From positions 1 to 39,988 of the forward strand of contig NZ_JAJJPA010000056.1 in NCBI RefSeq assembly GCF_020907985.1: a DNA stretch of 39,988 nt, in the 5' to 3' direction. Positions 15,222 through 23,260 of the stretch are shown here, piece after piece. The DNA is from Kitasatospora humi (GTDB taxonomy: Bacteria > Actinomycetota > Actinomycetes > Streptomycetales > Streptomycetaceae). How positions within the stretch are numbered: position 1 is the first letter of the stretch; every line of letters starts with the position of its first letter. Both the position numbers and the translations under genes were made by a program. Under the pieces are notes generated by a model. It was not told the DNA's origin. It worked only from the letters and a program-made list of their open reading frames with translations, and did not search any database.

Positions 15222-15253
15222 GCATCCACCCGACCGAAGAGGTCCGTACGACC

Positions 15254-16141
15254 ATGGACCCCAGTGCTCGATCAACTGGGCCCAAGTCAGGCGCCGAGCC
15301 GGTGCTGTCGCTGCGCGGCGCAGCCGTGCGCGTCGGAGGGCGGACCCTGTGGTCGGGTGTCGATCTGACCGTCGGCGCAGGGGAGTTCACCGCTGTCCTC
15401 GGCCCCAACGGAGTGGGCAAGTCCACCCTGGTCAAGGTGCTGCTCGGCGTGCTGCCGGCGGCAGCCGGCGAGGTGCGGGTGCTGGGCGGCGTACCGGGAG
15501 CGCGCAACGCGGCCGTGGGGTACCTGCCGCAGCGCCGCAGCTTCGACGCGAGCGTCCGCATCCGCGGGGTGGACGTGGTGCGCCTCGGCCTGGACGGGGA
15601 CCGGTGGGGGATCCCCGTCCCGGGCCTGGGCCGCGCCAAGCGCCGAGCGGCGCGCGAACGCGTCGCGGAGGTCGTCGAGCTGGTCGGCGCTTCGGCGTAC
15701 GCGCACCGGCCGATCGGGCAGTGCTCGGGCGGCGAGCAGCAGCGACTGCTGATCGCCCAGGCACTGATACGGCGCCCGCAAGTCCTGCTGCTGGACGAGC
15801 CACTGGACAGCCTCGACCTGCCCAACCAGAGCGCCATCGCCGCGCTGCTCGGCCGGATCTGCCACCAGGAAGGCGTGTCCGTGGTGATGGTCGCCCACGA
15901 CGTCAACCCGATACTCCACCACCTGGACCGGGTCGTCTACATCGCCGAGGGCGGCGCCGTCGCCGGCACACCCACCGAGGTGATCACCTCCGAGACACTG
16001 ACCCGCCTCTACCGCACGCCAGTCGAGGTACTGCGCACGAGCGACGGCCGGCTGGTCGTCGTCGGCCAGCCCGAGGCCCCGGCCCTGCACAGCGACCGAC
16101 ACTCCGAGCCCGGCGCGGGAGGCGGCCATGTTTCTGGCTGA
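15254..16141 (+). CDS. znuC: Zinc ABC transporter, ATP-binding protein
   Basis: A 295-residue ABC ATPase: Walker A GPNGVGKST, Q-loop LPQRRSF, signature CSGGEQQR, Walker B VLLLDEPLDSLD, H-loop VAHDV. I choose ATG 15254 with GAAGAGG upstream. GTG 15218 overlaps the znuA stop (GTGA), is in frame, and would add 12 residues. Its 3' end overlaps the first permease by 14 bases. It powers uptake through the two permeases. Confidence 0.94.
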   Translation: MDPSARSTGPKSGAEPVLSLRGAAVRVGGRTLWSGVDLTVGAGEFTAVLGPNGVGKSTLVKVLLGVLPAAAGEVRVLGGVPGARNAAVGYLPQRRSFDASVRIRGVDVVRLGLDGDRWGIPVPGLGRAKRRAARERVAEVVELVGASAYAHRPIGQCSGGEQQRLLIAQALIRRPQVLLLDEPLDSLDLPNQSAIAALLGRICHQEGVSVVMVAHDVNPILHHLDRVVYIAEGGAVAGTPTEVITSETLTRLYRTPVEVLRTSDGRLVVVGQPEAPALHSDRHSEPGAGGGHVSG

Positions 16142-17051
16142 CACATCGTCGCCCGCCGTCTCCTGGAATCTCCTTGCCGACTTCCAGCAGATGTGGGCGT
16201 ACCCATTCATGGTCAACGCCTTCCGTGCCGGCGCGATCGTCTCCGTAGTCTGCGCGGCGGTGGGCTGGTTCATGGTGCTGCGGCGGCAGACCTTCGCCGG
16301 ACACACGCTGTCCGTCGCCGCCTTCCCCGGCGCCTCGCTGGCGATCCTGCTCGGCGTAAGCACCAGCCTGGGCTACTTCGGCTTCTGCGTGGCCGCCGCC
16401 TTGGTGATCGCCGCACTCGGGCGCAAGGGCCGGGACGCCGGCGCGGAGGAGTCCGCCGTCACCGGGACCGTGCAGGCATTCGCACTCGCCTGCGGCTACC
16501 TGTTCATCAGCCTGTACAAGGGCCTGTTGGAAGGGCCCACCGCGCTGCTCTTCGGCAGCTTCCTCGGAATCACCACCGGCCAGGTGACGCTGCTGGCGAT
16601 CGTCGGCGCGCTCGTCCTCGCCGTCCTGGCGGTGATCGGACGCCCGCTGCTCTTCGCCACCGTCGACCCCGAGGTCGCCGCCGGGCGCGGGGTGCCCGTG
16701 CGCCTGCTGTCCACCGTGTTCCTCGTCCTGCTGGGCGCGGCGACCGCCGAAGCCAGCCAGATCACCGGCACGCTGCTGGTCTTCGCGCTGATGGTGATAC
16801 CCGCCGCCACCGCCCAGCAGCTCACGTCCCGACCGGGCCGCAGCCTGGCGCTCGCCGTGCTGATCGGATTCGGCTCCTGCTGGCTGGGCCTGATCGCCGC
16901 CTACTACCAGCCCTACCCGCTCGGCTTCTTCGTGACCACCATCGCCTTCACCGGCTACGTCCTGGCCCACCTCGGCCGCGCCCTGCACGAGGCGCTGGGC
17001 TGGTCCCGGTCCCGCGGCCGGACGCCGCTTTCGATCGGAGGTACGGCATGA
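16128..17051 (+). CDS. znuB: Zinc ABC transporter permease 1 (ABC-3 family)
   Basis: A 307-residue membrane protein with about eight transmembrane helices. Family marks are GWFMVLRRQTFAGHTLSVAAFPGASLA near the N-terminus and ARGVPVRLL-type GRGVPVRLLSTVFLV in the middle. The start ATG 16128 has GGGAGGC just upstream and overlaps znuC. The LSVAAFPGA segment replaces the usual LSHAVLPGV: the His of the LSHA motif is Val here but present in permease 2. Likely forms a heterodimer with the next gene product. Confidence 0.92.
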   Translation: MFLADTSSPAVSWNLLADFQQMWAYPFMVNAFRAGAIVSVVCAAVGWFMVLRRQTFAGHTLSVAAFPGASLAILLGVSTSLGYFGFCVAAALVIAALGRKGRDAGAEESAVTGTVQAFALACGYLFISLYKGLLEGPTALLFGSFLGITTGQVTLLAIVGALVLAVLAVIGRPLLFATVDPEVAAGRGVPVRLLSTVFLVLLGAATAEASQITGTLLVFALMVIPAATAQQLTSRPGRSLALAVLIGFGSCWLGLIAAYYQPYPLGFFVTTIAFTGYVLAHLGRALHEALGWSRSRGRTPLSIGGTA

Positions 17052-17881
17052 ACGTGCTCACCCAGCCCTTCTTCCAGCACGCGCTGCTGGCCGGTACCGC
17101 GATCGCGCTCGCGGCCGGCCTGGTCGGCTACTTCCTCGTCCTGCGCGCCCAGATCTTCACCGGCGACGCACTGAGCCACGTCGCGTTCACCGGCGCGATG
17201 GCCGCTCTGGCAGGCGGCTACGACCTGCGGCTCGGGCTCTTCGCCGCCACCATCGGCGTCGGCCTGCTGCTGGGTGGGCTCGGCAGCCGGGGCCGTCCGG
17301 ACGACGTGGCGATCGGCAGCGTCTTCGCCTGGATCCTGGGCCTCGGCGCCTTCTTCCTCACCATCTACACCACCTCCCGCAGCGGTGCCCAGGGCGGCGC
17401 CGGAACCAGCGTCCTGTTCGGCTCGATCTTCGGCCTGAGCACCAGCCAGACCCAGCTCGCCGTCCTGATCGCCGCCGCGATCAGCATCGTGCTGCTGCTG
17501 ATCGCCCGCCCGCTGCTCTTCGCCACCCTGGACGAGGCCGTCGCAACCGCCCGCGGCGTGCCCGTACGGCTGCTCGGCTTCGGCTTCCTCGCCCTGGTCG
17601 GCGCCACCGCCGGCGAAGCCACCCAGGCGGTCGGCTCCCTGCTGCTGCTCGGCCTCCTCGCCGCCCCGGCCGGCGCCGCGATCCGCCTCACCGACCGTCC
17701 CTTCCACGCCCTCGCACTCTCCGCCGGCCTCGCGGTCGCCGAGATGTGGAGCGGCCTCCTGCTCAGCGCCGAAGCCCCCAAACTCCCGCCGAGCTTCGCC
17801 ATCATGGCCACCGCCAGCGCGGTCTACGCCGCGACCTTCCTGATCCGCCCCCGACGTACGGCCCTCCCGGCAGCGGCCTGA
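17048..17881 (+). CDS. znuB: Zinc ABC transporter permease 2 (ABC-3 family)
   Basis: A 277-residue permease with about eight helices, coupled to permease 1 by ATGA overlap at 17048, with GGAGGTACG upstream. It keeps FTGDALSHVAFTGAMA, the canonical LSHxxF segment, and ARGVPVRLLGFGFLA. Most ZnuABC systems have one permease gene acting as homodimer; two different ones point to a heterodimer, as in some Streptomyces zinc importers. Confidence 0.92.
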   Translation: MNVLTQPFFQHALLAGTAIALAAGLVGYFLVLRAQIFTGDALSHVAFTGAMAALAGGYDLRLGLFAATIGVGLLLGGLGSRGRPDDVAIGSVFAWILGLGAFFLTIYTTSRSGAQGGAGTSVLFGSIFGLSTSQTQLAVLIAAAISIVLLLIARPLLFATLDEAVATARGVPVRLLGFGFLALVGATAGEATQAVGSLLLLGLLAAPAGAAIRLTDRPFHALALSAGLAVAEMWSGLLLSAEAPKLPPSFAIMATASAVYAATFLIRPRRTALPAAA

Positions 17882-17907
17882 CCACCATGTCGCAACGGGG
17901 GAACAAC

Positions 17908-18435
17908 ATGAACGACACACAGGTCTCCGCCCTCGCGGCGGCGTTCGACCGCAGCGCAGCCAACGCCGCCGCCAGGCCCGGCGACCGCACTGCCGACGCC
18001 GCTCGGCCACCGGCTCCACCGGGTGAGGTCGAACTGATCGGGAGGCCGACGCCGCAGCGCACCGAAGTCCTGCAAGCCCTGGCCCACTGCGAGGAGTTCA
18101 TCAGCGCCCAACTGCTCCACGCCGGGCTCCTTGCGGCAGGCTCACGCGTGGGGCTGAGCACCGTCTACCGCACCCTCACCGCACTCGTCGTGGCCGGCCG
18201 TGCCGACGTGGTCCGCGACGCCAACGGCGAGCGGCTCTTCCGCTACCGCCCCGACGACGACCACCGCCACTACCTGCTCTGCCGCCAGTGCGGGATCAGC
18301 ATCCCGGTGGACGCCGGCCCGGTCGAGACCTGGGCCGACCAGATCGCCCGCACCTCCGGCTTCGCGGACGTCCAGCACACCGTGGAGCTCACCGGGACGT
18401 GCACCGGCTGCATTGCGGCGCGGGCCGGCAACTGA
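17908..18435 (+). CDS. zur: Fur-family zinc uptake regulator Zur
   Basis: A 175-residue Fur-family repressor. ATG 17908 is preferred over ATG 17887 because GGGGGA lies 6 bases before it. The winged-helix domain is at about 45-115 (RPTPQRTEVLQAL, GLSTVYRTLTAL). The dimer/metal domain has DDDHRHYLLCRQCG (His119, His121, Cys125, Cys128) and TCTGC (Cys165, Cys168) for structural zinc. It closely resembles S. coelicolor Zur but carries about 40 extra N-terminal residues rich in Ala, Pro and Arg. As last gene of the znu operon it would autoregulate. It is the obvious candidate to bind the boxes at 3988, 6083, 14132 and 14171. Confidence 0.9.
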   Translation: MNDTQVSALAAAFDRSAANAAARPGDRTADAARPPAPPGEVELIGRPTPQRTEVLQALAHCEEFISAQLLHAGLLAAGSRVGLSTVYRTLTALVVAGRADVVRDANGERLFRYRPDDDHRHYLLCRQCGISIPVDAGPVETWADQIARTSGFADVQHTVELTGTCTGCIAARAGN

Positions 18436-18633
18436 ACTTCCCAACCGGGCAGAGCCGCTGGGGCCGTTCTCACCTCAGCCACACCGGTGTTGTGGTCCGA
18501 TCTCTCGCGGGCAGGGAACGCCGGAGCGGTGCGGCCGGCGCCCGGCTCGATCGCCCCGACAGAAAACTCGCTTGCTGATTCGGCCCGCTGACCGATGATT
18601 CCTCCAGGAGCAGGACGGCGCGGGAGATGGCAG

Positions 18634-19587
18634 ATGACGAATCCGAGCGGACTTCCCGACTTCGGCGACCGCCGGGCCGAGCCCACCGCGCATGAACTTG
18701 CCGAAGGCACGGCCGCACTACTCCGCGAAGTCGACGTCGCGCTGTCCTCCAACCGATGGGCGATGCTCGACACCGGATCAACGACAGTGAAGTTCAAGCT
18801 CTACGAAGCGGCTTCGCTGCGCCACTGCTGTCTGCTCCTTGGAGAGCTTGCCCAGGCCGCCGACAGCGGAGCCGAGCTGACCGTCCGGATACTCGGACGA
18901 TGCCTGGTGGAGGCATTCCTCCGAGCGCTCTACCTCCACTACGGCGGCCACGACGCTCTGGTCCGCATCGCTCAGGACACGCTGCACCAACACGTCAAGA
19001 TGCACGAGAACATCCAGGACTCCAACCAGCGCCTTGCCAGGGCCCGACGGGCAGCTCGGAAGCGTCTTGCCAAGGCCCGGGCCGCGAACAGGGGAATCGC
19101 CCGGCGGAACGCCGAGCAGCCGAGCAAGGCGCCGCTGCCACTCCACCCCGAGCCGTACGTTCCCCGGCTGGCGCCGAGCGGGCTCGACCTGAGCGTAACC
19201 ATCGCGGAGTTCGGCGCACTGACCCCGCAGGCGCTCACCGTCGTCGAGACCGTCGACGCGCTGACGAAGCTCGGGCCCGAGAAGGGATTCAGCAATGAGG
19301 ACCTCACGCCGATGTACCACCTGTACCGTGGCCTGTCCGCCCGCGGAATACATCCGTCGTTCGCGGTGTACGAGTCGTACCTTCTCCACGGGCACTTCGT
19401 CCGTACCGCACAGGACCTCGGCCCACCGGCCATGACGAATGCCATTTGGGAAAGCGTCCTCTACATGACTGCCTTCCTGGCCGGCCGCATCCTCACCGAC
19501 AACGGACAGCCGACGCCCATCGCCGACGCTCTGTGCGAGCGACTCGCCCCAGAGCCCGACGGCAGCGCAGCCTGGCGCTCCCGGTAA
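18634..19587 (+). CDS. Unknown protein resembling DUF5677-type proteins
   Basis: A 317-residue soluble protein starting at ATG 18634, with GGGAG upstream. The N-terminal half is helical: LRHCCLLLGELAQAADSG, then RILGRCLVEAFLRALYLHYG, reminiscent of DUF5677 proteins. A basic helix rich in Arg, Ala and Lys follows at about residues 125-165 (RARRAARKRLAKARAANRG), possibly a coiled coil. The C-terminal part has MYHLYRGLSARGIHPSF and ILTDNGQP. No function is known to me. It is isolated from the znu operon by about 200 bases without a gene, and codon use is like its neighbours. Confidence 0.8.
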   Translation: MTNPSGLPDFGDRRAEPTAHELAEGTAALLREVDVALSSNRWAMLDTGSTTVKFKLYEAASLRHCCLLLGELAQAADSGAELTVRILGRCLVEAFLRALYLHYGGHDALVRIAQDTLHQHVKMHENIQDSNQRLARARRAARKRLAKARAANRGIARRNAEQPSKAPLPLHPEPYVPRLAPSGLDLSVTIAEFGALTPQALTVVETVDALTKLGPEKGFSNEDLTPMYHLYRGLSARGIHPSFAVYESYLLHGHFVRTAQDLGPPAMTNAIWESVLYMTAFLAGRILTDNGQPTPIADALCERLAPEPDGSAAWRSR

Positions 19588-19589
19588 CC

Positions 19590-19794
19590 CGTCTTCCCGA
19601 GGTACCCGGAGGGTGATGCCGAGGGCGGCGCAGCGCTGTTTGGTGAGGGTGCGGATACGGGAGTCGGCGGCGACGCCGTCGACCGCGACGAGGGTGTCGA
19701 TGCCGTGGTCGGTGCCGGCGCGGACGGCTTTGTGGGTGAGGGTGTCGGCGATGGCCTCGTATATGCAATAGGTGGGGCGCTTTCCGCGTCGCAC
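19590..19794 (-). pseudogene. Remnant of an unknown gene
   Basis: On the minus strand from ATG 19794 the codons are GC3-rich and the translation is protein-like: YCIYEAIADTLTHKAV, then HGIDTLVAVDGVAADSRIRT and KQRCAALGITLRVPRED. The frame then runs on for 270 codons antisense to the gene at 18634-19587, where it no longer looks coding. So about 68 codons of a real gene survive, cut at its 3' side. I cannot name the family. Confidence 0.55.
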
Positions 19795-19835
19795 CGTTCA
19801 CCCGCAGATGGCTCTGGCGGCAATCCGGGGTGAAT

Positions 19836-20348
19836 TCAGAAGACAGCGGGGCTGCGGCGTTCGACGAGGGTGACGTCGCGCCAGATGCCGTGGTGTTTGC
19901 CGATGCGTTCGCGGGTGCCGATGACGCGGAAGCCGACGCGGGTGTGGAGGGCGAGGCTGGCGGTGTTCTCGGGGAAGATGCCGGACTGGATGGTCCAGAT
20001 CCCGGCGGCCTCGGTGGAGGCGATCAGCGCGCCCAGGAGCGCGCCGCCGACTCCTCGGCCGCGGGCGTCGGGGTGGACGTAGACGGAGTGCTCGACGACG
20101 CCCGCGTACGCGCACCGGTCGGAGACCGGTACGGCGGCGGCCCAGCCCAGGACCCGGCCGTCGTCGGCGAGGGCGACCAGGCGGTGGTCGGGGAGCTTGG
20201 CGGCGTCGAAGGCGGCCCAGTCGGGGGCGGCGGTCTCGAAGGTGGCGTTGCCCTCGTCGATACCGTGCTGATAGATCGCCAGGACTTGCTCGGCGTGCTC
20301 CGGCAGCATCCCGGCAACCCAGACGCCGCTGCCCGGATCCGCGGTCAC
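19836..20348 (-). CDS. arsN1: GNAT acetyltransferase, ArsN1/phosphinothricin-acetyltransferase type
   Basis: A 170-residue GNAT enzyme starting at GTG 20348, overlapping the arsC stop by GTGA. Motifs are AIYQHGIDEGNATFET near the N-terminus, VYVHPDARGRGVGGALL for acetyl-CoA binding, and ASLALHTRVGFRVIGTRERIGKHHG. These are hallmarks of the PAT/Bar group. In arsenic clusters such enzymes (ArsN1) acetylate the arsenical antibiotic arsinothricin; others act on phosphinothricin. Its place as the last gene of an arsR-aqpS-arsC transcript favours ArsN1. Confidence 0.86.
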   Translation of the reverse strand: MTADPGSGVWVAGMLPEHAEQVLAIYQHGIDEGNATFETAAPDWAAFDAAKLPDHRLVALADDGRVLGWAAAVPVSDRCAYAGVVEHSVYVHPDARGRGVGGALLGALIASTEAAGIWTIQSGIFPENTASLALHTRVGFRVIGTRERIGKHHGIWRDVTLVERRSPAVF

Positions 20349-20764
20349 GCCGCCGCCTCGATGCCGAGTTCGGCCATCAGGCCGCGGATGCGCTGCTCGA
20401 TCTCGTCGCGGATGGGGCGGACGGCCTCGACGCCCTGGCCCGCCGGGTCGGCCAACTTCCAGTCCAGGTACTGCTTGCCGGGGAAGTAGGGGCAGGCGTC
20501 GCCGCAGCCCATGGTGATCACCACGTCGGAGGTCTGCACGGCCTCGACGGTCAGCACCTTCGGCGTCTCGGCGGAGATGTCGATGCCGACCTCGCGCATC
20601 GCCTCGACCACCGCGAGGTTCACCGTGTCGGCGGGGGCGGATCCGGCGGAGCGGACCTGGACCCGGTCGCCGCCGAGGTGGGTGAGGAAGGCAGCGCCCA
20701 TCTGGGACCGGCCAGCGTTGTGGACGCAGACGAACAGCACGGACGGGGTGGCGGGAGTGCTCAC
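20345..20764 (-). CDS. arsC: Arsenate reductase, low-molecular-weight phosphatase type
   Basis: A 139-residue ArsC starting at GTG 20764. The catalytic CVHNAGRS (Cys13-x5-Arg19) is the phosphotyrosine-phosphatase loop. ITMGCGDACPYFPGK (Cys87, Cys91) provides the second redox pair, as in thioredoxin-coupled enzymes. It reduces As(V) to As(III) in the cytoplasm. Thioredoxin recycling would need a reductase; only the tail of a trxB-like gene survives nearby at 22903-23148. Same transcript as the channel and arsR. Confidence 0.95.
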   Translation of the reverse strand: MSTPATPSVLFVCVHNAGRSQMGAAFLTHLGGDRVQVRSAGSAPADTVNLAVVEAMREVGIDISAETPKVLTVEAVQTSDVVITMGCGDACPYFPGKQYLDWKLADPAGQGVEAVRPIRDEIEQRIRGLMAELGIEAAA

Positions 20765-20813
20765 AGCAGGAGGCTTCCTTGATCGAGAAGAGTGGTGCGG
20801 GGGAGAGCCTGGG

Positions 20814-21560
20814 TCAGCGACCGGAGGCGGCGAGGTGGTGCTCGCCGTGCGGGACGACGACGTCCTCGCCGGACGGTGTCGGGCGACCGAACAGCAGGGC
20901 CACCAGCGCGACGCCGACCACGAGGCCGACGAGCTGGGCGGCGACGAACGGCAGGACCGAGCCGGGGGCGATACCGGCGAAGGTGTCGGTGAAGGTCCGG
21001 CCGATGGTCACCGCCGGGTTGGCGAAGCTGGTGGAGGAGGTGAACCAGTACGCCGCGCCGATGTAGGAGGCGACCGCGACCGGGGCGAAGTGCGCCCGGC
21101 CGGTGCGGGCCAGGCCGAAGATCAGCAGGATCAGTCCGGTGGTCGCCACGACCTCGCCCAGCCAAAGGTGCGGCGCCGAGCGGTCGTGACCGGACCAGTG
21201 GACGAGGGGCTGGGCGAACATCGCGTCGGCCAGTACCGCGCCGCCGATCGCCCCGGCGATCTGCGCGGGCACGTAGGCGGCGACCTCGCGCAGGCTCGGG
21301 CCCTCGCCGCCGTGGCGGCCGGTCCACCAGGCGGCGAGGGTGACGGCCGGATTGAAGTGGGCACCGGAGACCGGGCCGAGCAGGGCAATCAGCACGCCGA
21401 GGCCGAAGACGGTGGCCAGGGAGTTCGCGAGCAGCTGCACGCCGACGTCCTGGGAGAGCTTCGTGGCCTGGATGCCGGAGCCGACGACGACGGCGACCAG
21501 CGCGGCGGTCCCGACGAACTCGACAGCTGTCCGGCGGCCCAGCGGAGCGAGCTCGGTCAT
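20814..21560 (-). CDS. aqpS: AqpS-like aquaglyceroporin of the arsenic operon
   Basis: A 248-residue MIP-family channel starting at ATG 21560, overlapping the arsR stop by ATGA. The two NPA loops are HFNPAVT (70-72) and FANPAVTIGR (181-183). In water channels the second NPA is followed by the selectivity-filter Arg. Here it is Val184, as I recall for Sinorhizobium AqpS, which conducts arsenite outward. No ArsB or Acr3 pump is present, so As(III) made by ArsC would leave passively through this channel. The C-terminal tail is His-rich (PHGEHH). Confidence 0.92.
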   Translation of the reverse strand: MTELAPLGRRTAVEFVGTAALVAVVVGSGIQATKLSQDVGVQLLANSLATVFGLGVLIALLGPVSGAHFNPAVTLAAWWTGRHGGEGPSLREVAAYVPAQIAGAIGGAVLADAMFAQPLVHWSGHDRSAPHLWLGEVVATTGLILLIFGLARTGRAHFAPVAVASYIGAAYWFTSSTSFANPAVTIGRTFTDTFAGIAPGSVLPFVAAQLVGLVVGVALVALLFGRPTPSGEDVVVPHGEHHLAASGR

Positions 21561-21928
21561 CTGGAGCCCCCTGCCGGAGCCTCCAGCAGCGAGGACAGGC
21601 GGGCCAGGGCTGCAGGGAGGACCCAGTAGTAGACCCAGGTCCCGCGCCGCTCGGAGCCGACCAGGCCGGCCTCGCGCAGCACCTTCAGGTGGTGGGAGAT
21701 GGTCGGCTGGGAGACGTCGAACGGGCCGGTCAGGTCGCAGACGCACGCCTCGCCGCCGTCATGCGAGGCGATCAGGGACAGCAGCCGCAGCCGCACCGGG
21801 TCCGACAGGGCCTTGAACATCTTCGCCAGGTCGACGGCGGCTTCCTCGCCCAACGGCTCGCGGACCATCGGCGAGCAGCACGCCGCCGCCTCGTCCTGGC
21901 CGAGCACCGGCAGTTCCAGATTCGACAT
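21557..21928 (-). CDS. arsR: ArsR arsenite-responsive repressor
   Basis: A 123-residue winged-helix repressor starting at ATG 21928; the longer frame from 22021 runs into the arsI gene and is rejected. GEACVCDLT (Cys62, Cys64) is the alpha-3 As(III)/Sb(III) site known from E. coli ArsR. An N-terminal Cys17-Cys18 pair may add a third ligand. Recognition helix is VSQPTISHHLKVLREAGLV. First gene of the leftward arsR-aqpS-arsC-arsN1 transcript, divergent from arsI. It likely represses both through the 91-base intergenic region. Confidence 0.93.
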   Translation of the reverse strand: MSNLELPVLGQDEAAACCSPMVREPLGEEAAVDLAKMFKALSDPVRLRLLSLIASHDGGEACVCDLTGPFDVSQPTISHHLKVLREAGLVGSERRGTWVYYWVLPAALARLSSLLEAPAGGSR

Positions 21929-21974
21929 GTGTCTATGTTGACAGTCATCTATGAGGGTGGCAACCTGCGGCTGT

Positions 21975-21990
21975 ATCGACAGCCGTCGAT
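21975..21990. promoter_or_regulatory. Candidate ArsR operator in the arsR-arsI intergenic region
   Basis: ATCGAC-AGCC-GTCGAT is a perfect 6-4-6 inverted repeat 30 bases before arsI. A second, imperfect dyad (TTGACAGTCA, about 21938-21947) lies on the arsR side, so each promoter may have its own site. Confidence 0.5.
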
Positions 21991-22019
21991 GCAAGAGACC
22001 CGGATCGGGGAGGACCGCC

Positions 22020-22523
22020 ATGTCCCGTGTTCAGCTCGCCCTGCGTGTCGCCGACCTCGAAGGCTCCATCGCCTTCTACTCCAAGCTCTTCGGCGCCGAG
22101 CCCGCCAAGCGCCGCCCCGGCTACGCGAACTTCGCCATCGCGGAGCCCCCGCTCAAGCTCGTCCTGATCGAGGGCGAGGCCGGCGAGGACACCCGCCTGG
22201 ACCACCTCGGCGTCGAGGTCGAGTCCACCGAGCAGGTCACCGCCGCCACTACCCGACTGGCGGAGGCCGGGCTGGCCACCTTCGAGGAGAACGACACCTC
22301 CTGCTGCTACGCGCTCCAGGACAAGGTGTGGGTGCACGGGCCCGGCAAGGAGCCCTGGGAGGTGTACGTGGTGAAGGCCGACGCCGACACCCTCGACAAG
22401 GCCACCCTCGCTCCGGACGCCCGCTGCGACACCACAGCCTGCTGCACCCCCGGCGAGCAGGCCGTCGGCCTCGGCCGGACGCCGGCCGAGGCGGAGGCCG
22501 CCGGGTGCACCTGCAGCAGTTGA
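22020..22523 (+). CDS. arsI: ArsI/CadI vicinal-oxygen-chelate protein
   Basis: A 167-residue glyoxalase-fold protein starting at ATG 22020 with GGGGAGGA upstream. It is strikingly close to M. tuberculosis CadI: MSRVQLALRVADLE, FYSKLFGAEPAKRRPGYANFAIAEPP, LDHLGVEVES, NDTSCCYALQDKVWV. The Cys pair in TSCC is the trivalent organoarsenical site of ArsI C-As lyases. His in LDHLG and Glu in PWEVY are metal ligands. At position 5 it has Gln, as in CadI, where ArsI uses His, so lyase activity is uncertain. The tail adds CDTTACC and CTCSS. Divergent from arsR. Confidence 0.9.
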   Translation: MSRVQLALRVADLEGSIAFYSKLFGAEPAKRRPGYANFAIAEPPLKLVLIEGEAGEDTRLDHLGVEVESTEQVTAATTRLAEAGLATFEENDTSCCYALQDKVWVHGPGKEPWEVYVVKADADTLDKATLAPDARCDTTACCTPGEQAVGLGRTPAEAEAAGCTCSS

Positions 22524-22548
22524 TGCGCCGGTCGCCGCGACGACCGCG

Positions 22549-22700
22549 TCATCGGCCTGCCGGCCGCCGGTCCTGACGACAGTGGGCAGGTGGGCCGGCA
22601 TCGATGCCCGGCGCGCCCTCCGGCCACACGAGCAGCATCGGGCAGGGGGCGTAGTCGACGACGAAGCGGGCGGCGGGACCGAGGCGGTGGGGGCCGAGGT
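22549..22700 (-). pseudogene. C-terminal fragment of a universal stress protein gene
   Basis: On the minus strand one frame reads THLGPHRLGPAARFVVDYAP then CPMLLVWPEG, typical of the last 30 residues of UspA-like proteins, and runs to a stop at 22549. The rest of the gene is missing; the upstream side abuts the CDF fragment. Confidence 0.6.
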
Positions 22701-22710
22701 GGGTGCGGTC

Positions 22711-22810
22711 GCCATCGCTATCGACGGTCTGCTCGCCGCTGCGGCCCTGGCGGGCCTGGTCCTGAACAGCGCGCCGGGCTGATGGTGGGCCCCTTCTGGG
22801 TGGCGAGGCC
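22711..22810 (+). pseudogene. Fragment of a CDF cation transporter gene
   Basis: Translation AIAIDGLLAAAALAGLVLNS, then APG, a stop at 22780-22782, then WWAP. It aligns with TLIDGLLAAAVLIGLVLNTT, AGLWWADP of the intact CDF protein encoded at 31707-32318. Only about 30 codons survive, and they contain an in-frame stop. Confidence 0.65.
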
Positions 22811-22902
22811 CGGACCTCGAGAACCGATCACCGCCGCGACGCCGCCACCGACATGCCGTCGTCACCGTCCCGGACGGCACGCGATCGGCCGGATTCGGCG
22901 CG

Positions 22903-23148
22903 ATCGAGCAGCTCTTCAAGGGCCAGCTGGAGCTGGACGCCGAGGGCTACCTCAAGGTCGAGGCCCCGTCGACCCGCACCAACCTCACCGGTGTCTTCGC
23001 CGCCGGCGACGTGGTGGACCACACCTATCGCCAGGCGATCACCGCCGCCGGCACCGGCTGCTCCGCCGCGCTGGACGCCGAGCGCTACCTCGCCCACCTG
23101 GCGCACGCCGCCGAGCAGGAGAAGGCCGCGGCCACTGTCACGGTCTGA
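22903..23148 (+). pseudogene. C-terminal fragment of a thioredoxin reductase gene (trxB/arsT)
   Basis: From about 22912 the frame reads LFKGQLELDAEGYLKVEAPS, TRTNLTGVFAAGDVVDHTYR and QAITAAGTGCSAALDAERYL, ending at 23148. This is the FAD-binding C-terminus of TrxB. The N-terminal two thirds, with the FAD and NADPH folds and the CxxC, are gone. A thioredoxin reductase (ArsT) is a usual partner of ArsC in Streptomyces arsenic clusters, so this is probably a lost ars gene. Confidence 0.8.
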
Positions 23149-23260
23149 CGCCAACCACGCTCCCTGGCGGGCGAGAAGTAACGGTTCGCCTTCCACTGGC
23201 ACGGTGGTGATCCGCGCCGCCAACTCCCGCTTCCCGTAACGGGCAGCATCCAGCGCGGTC

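Noticed and set aside
18778..19794. A 338-residue minus-strand protein
   Set aside because: Only the first 68 or so codons look coding; the rest is antisense to the gene at 18634-19587. Recorded as a remnant.
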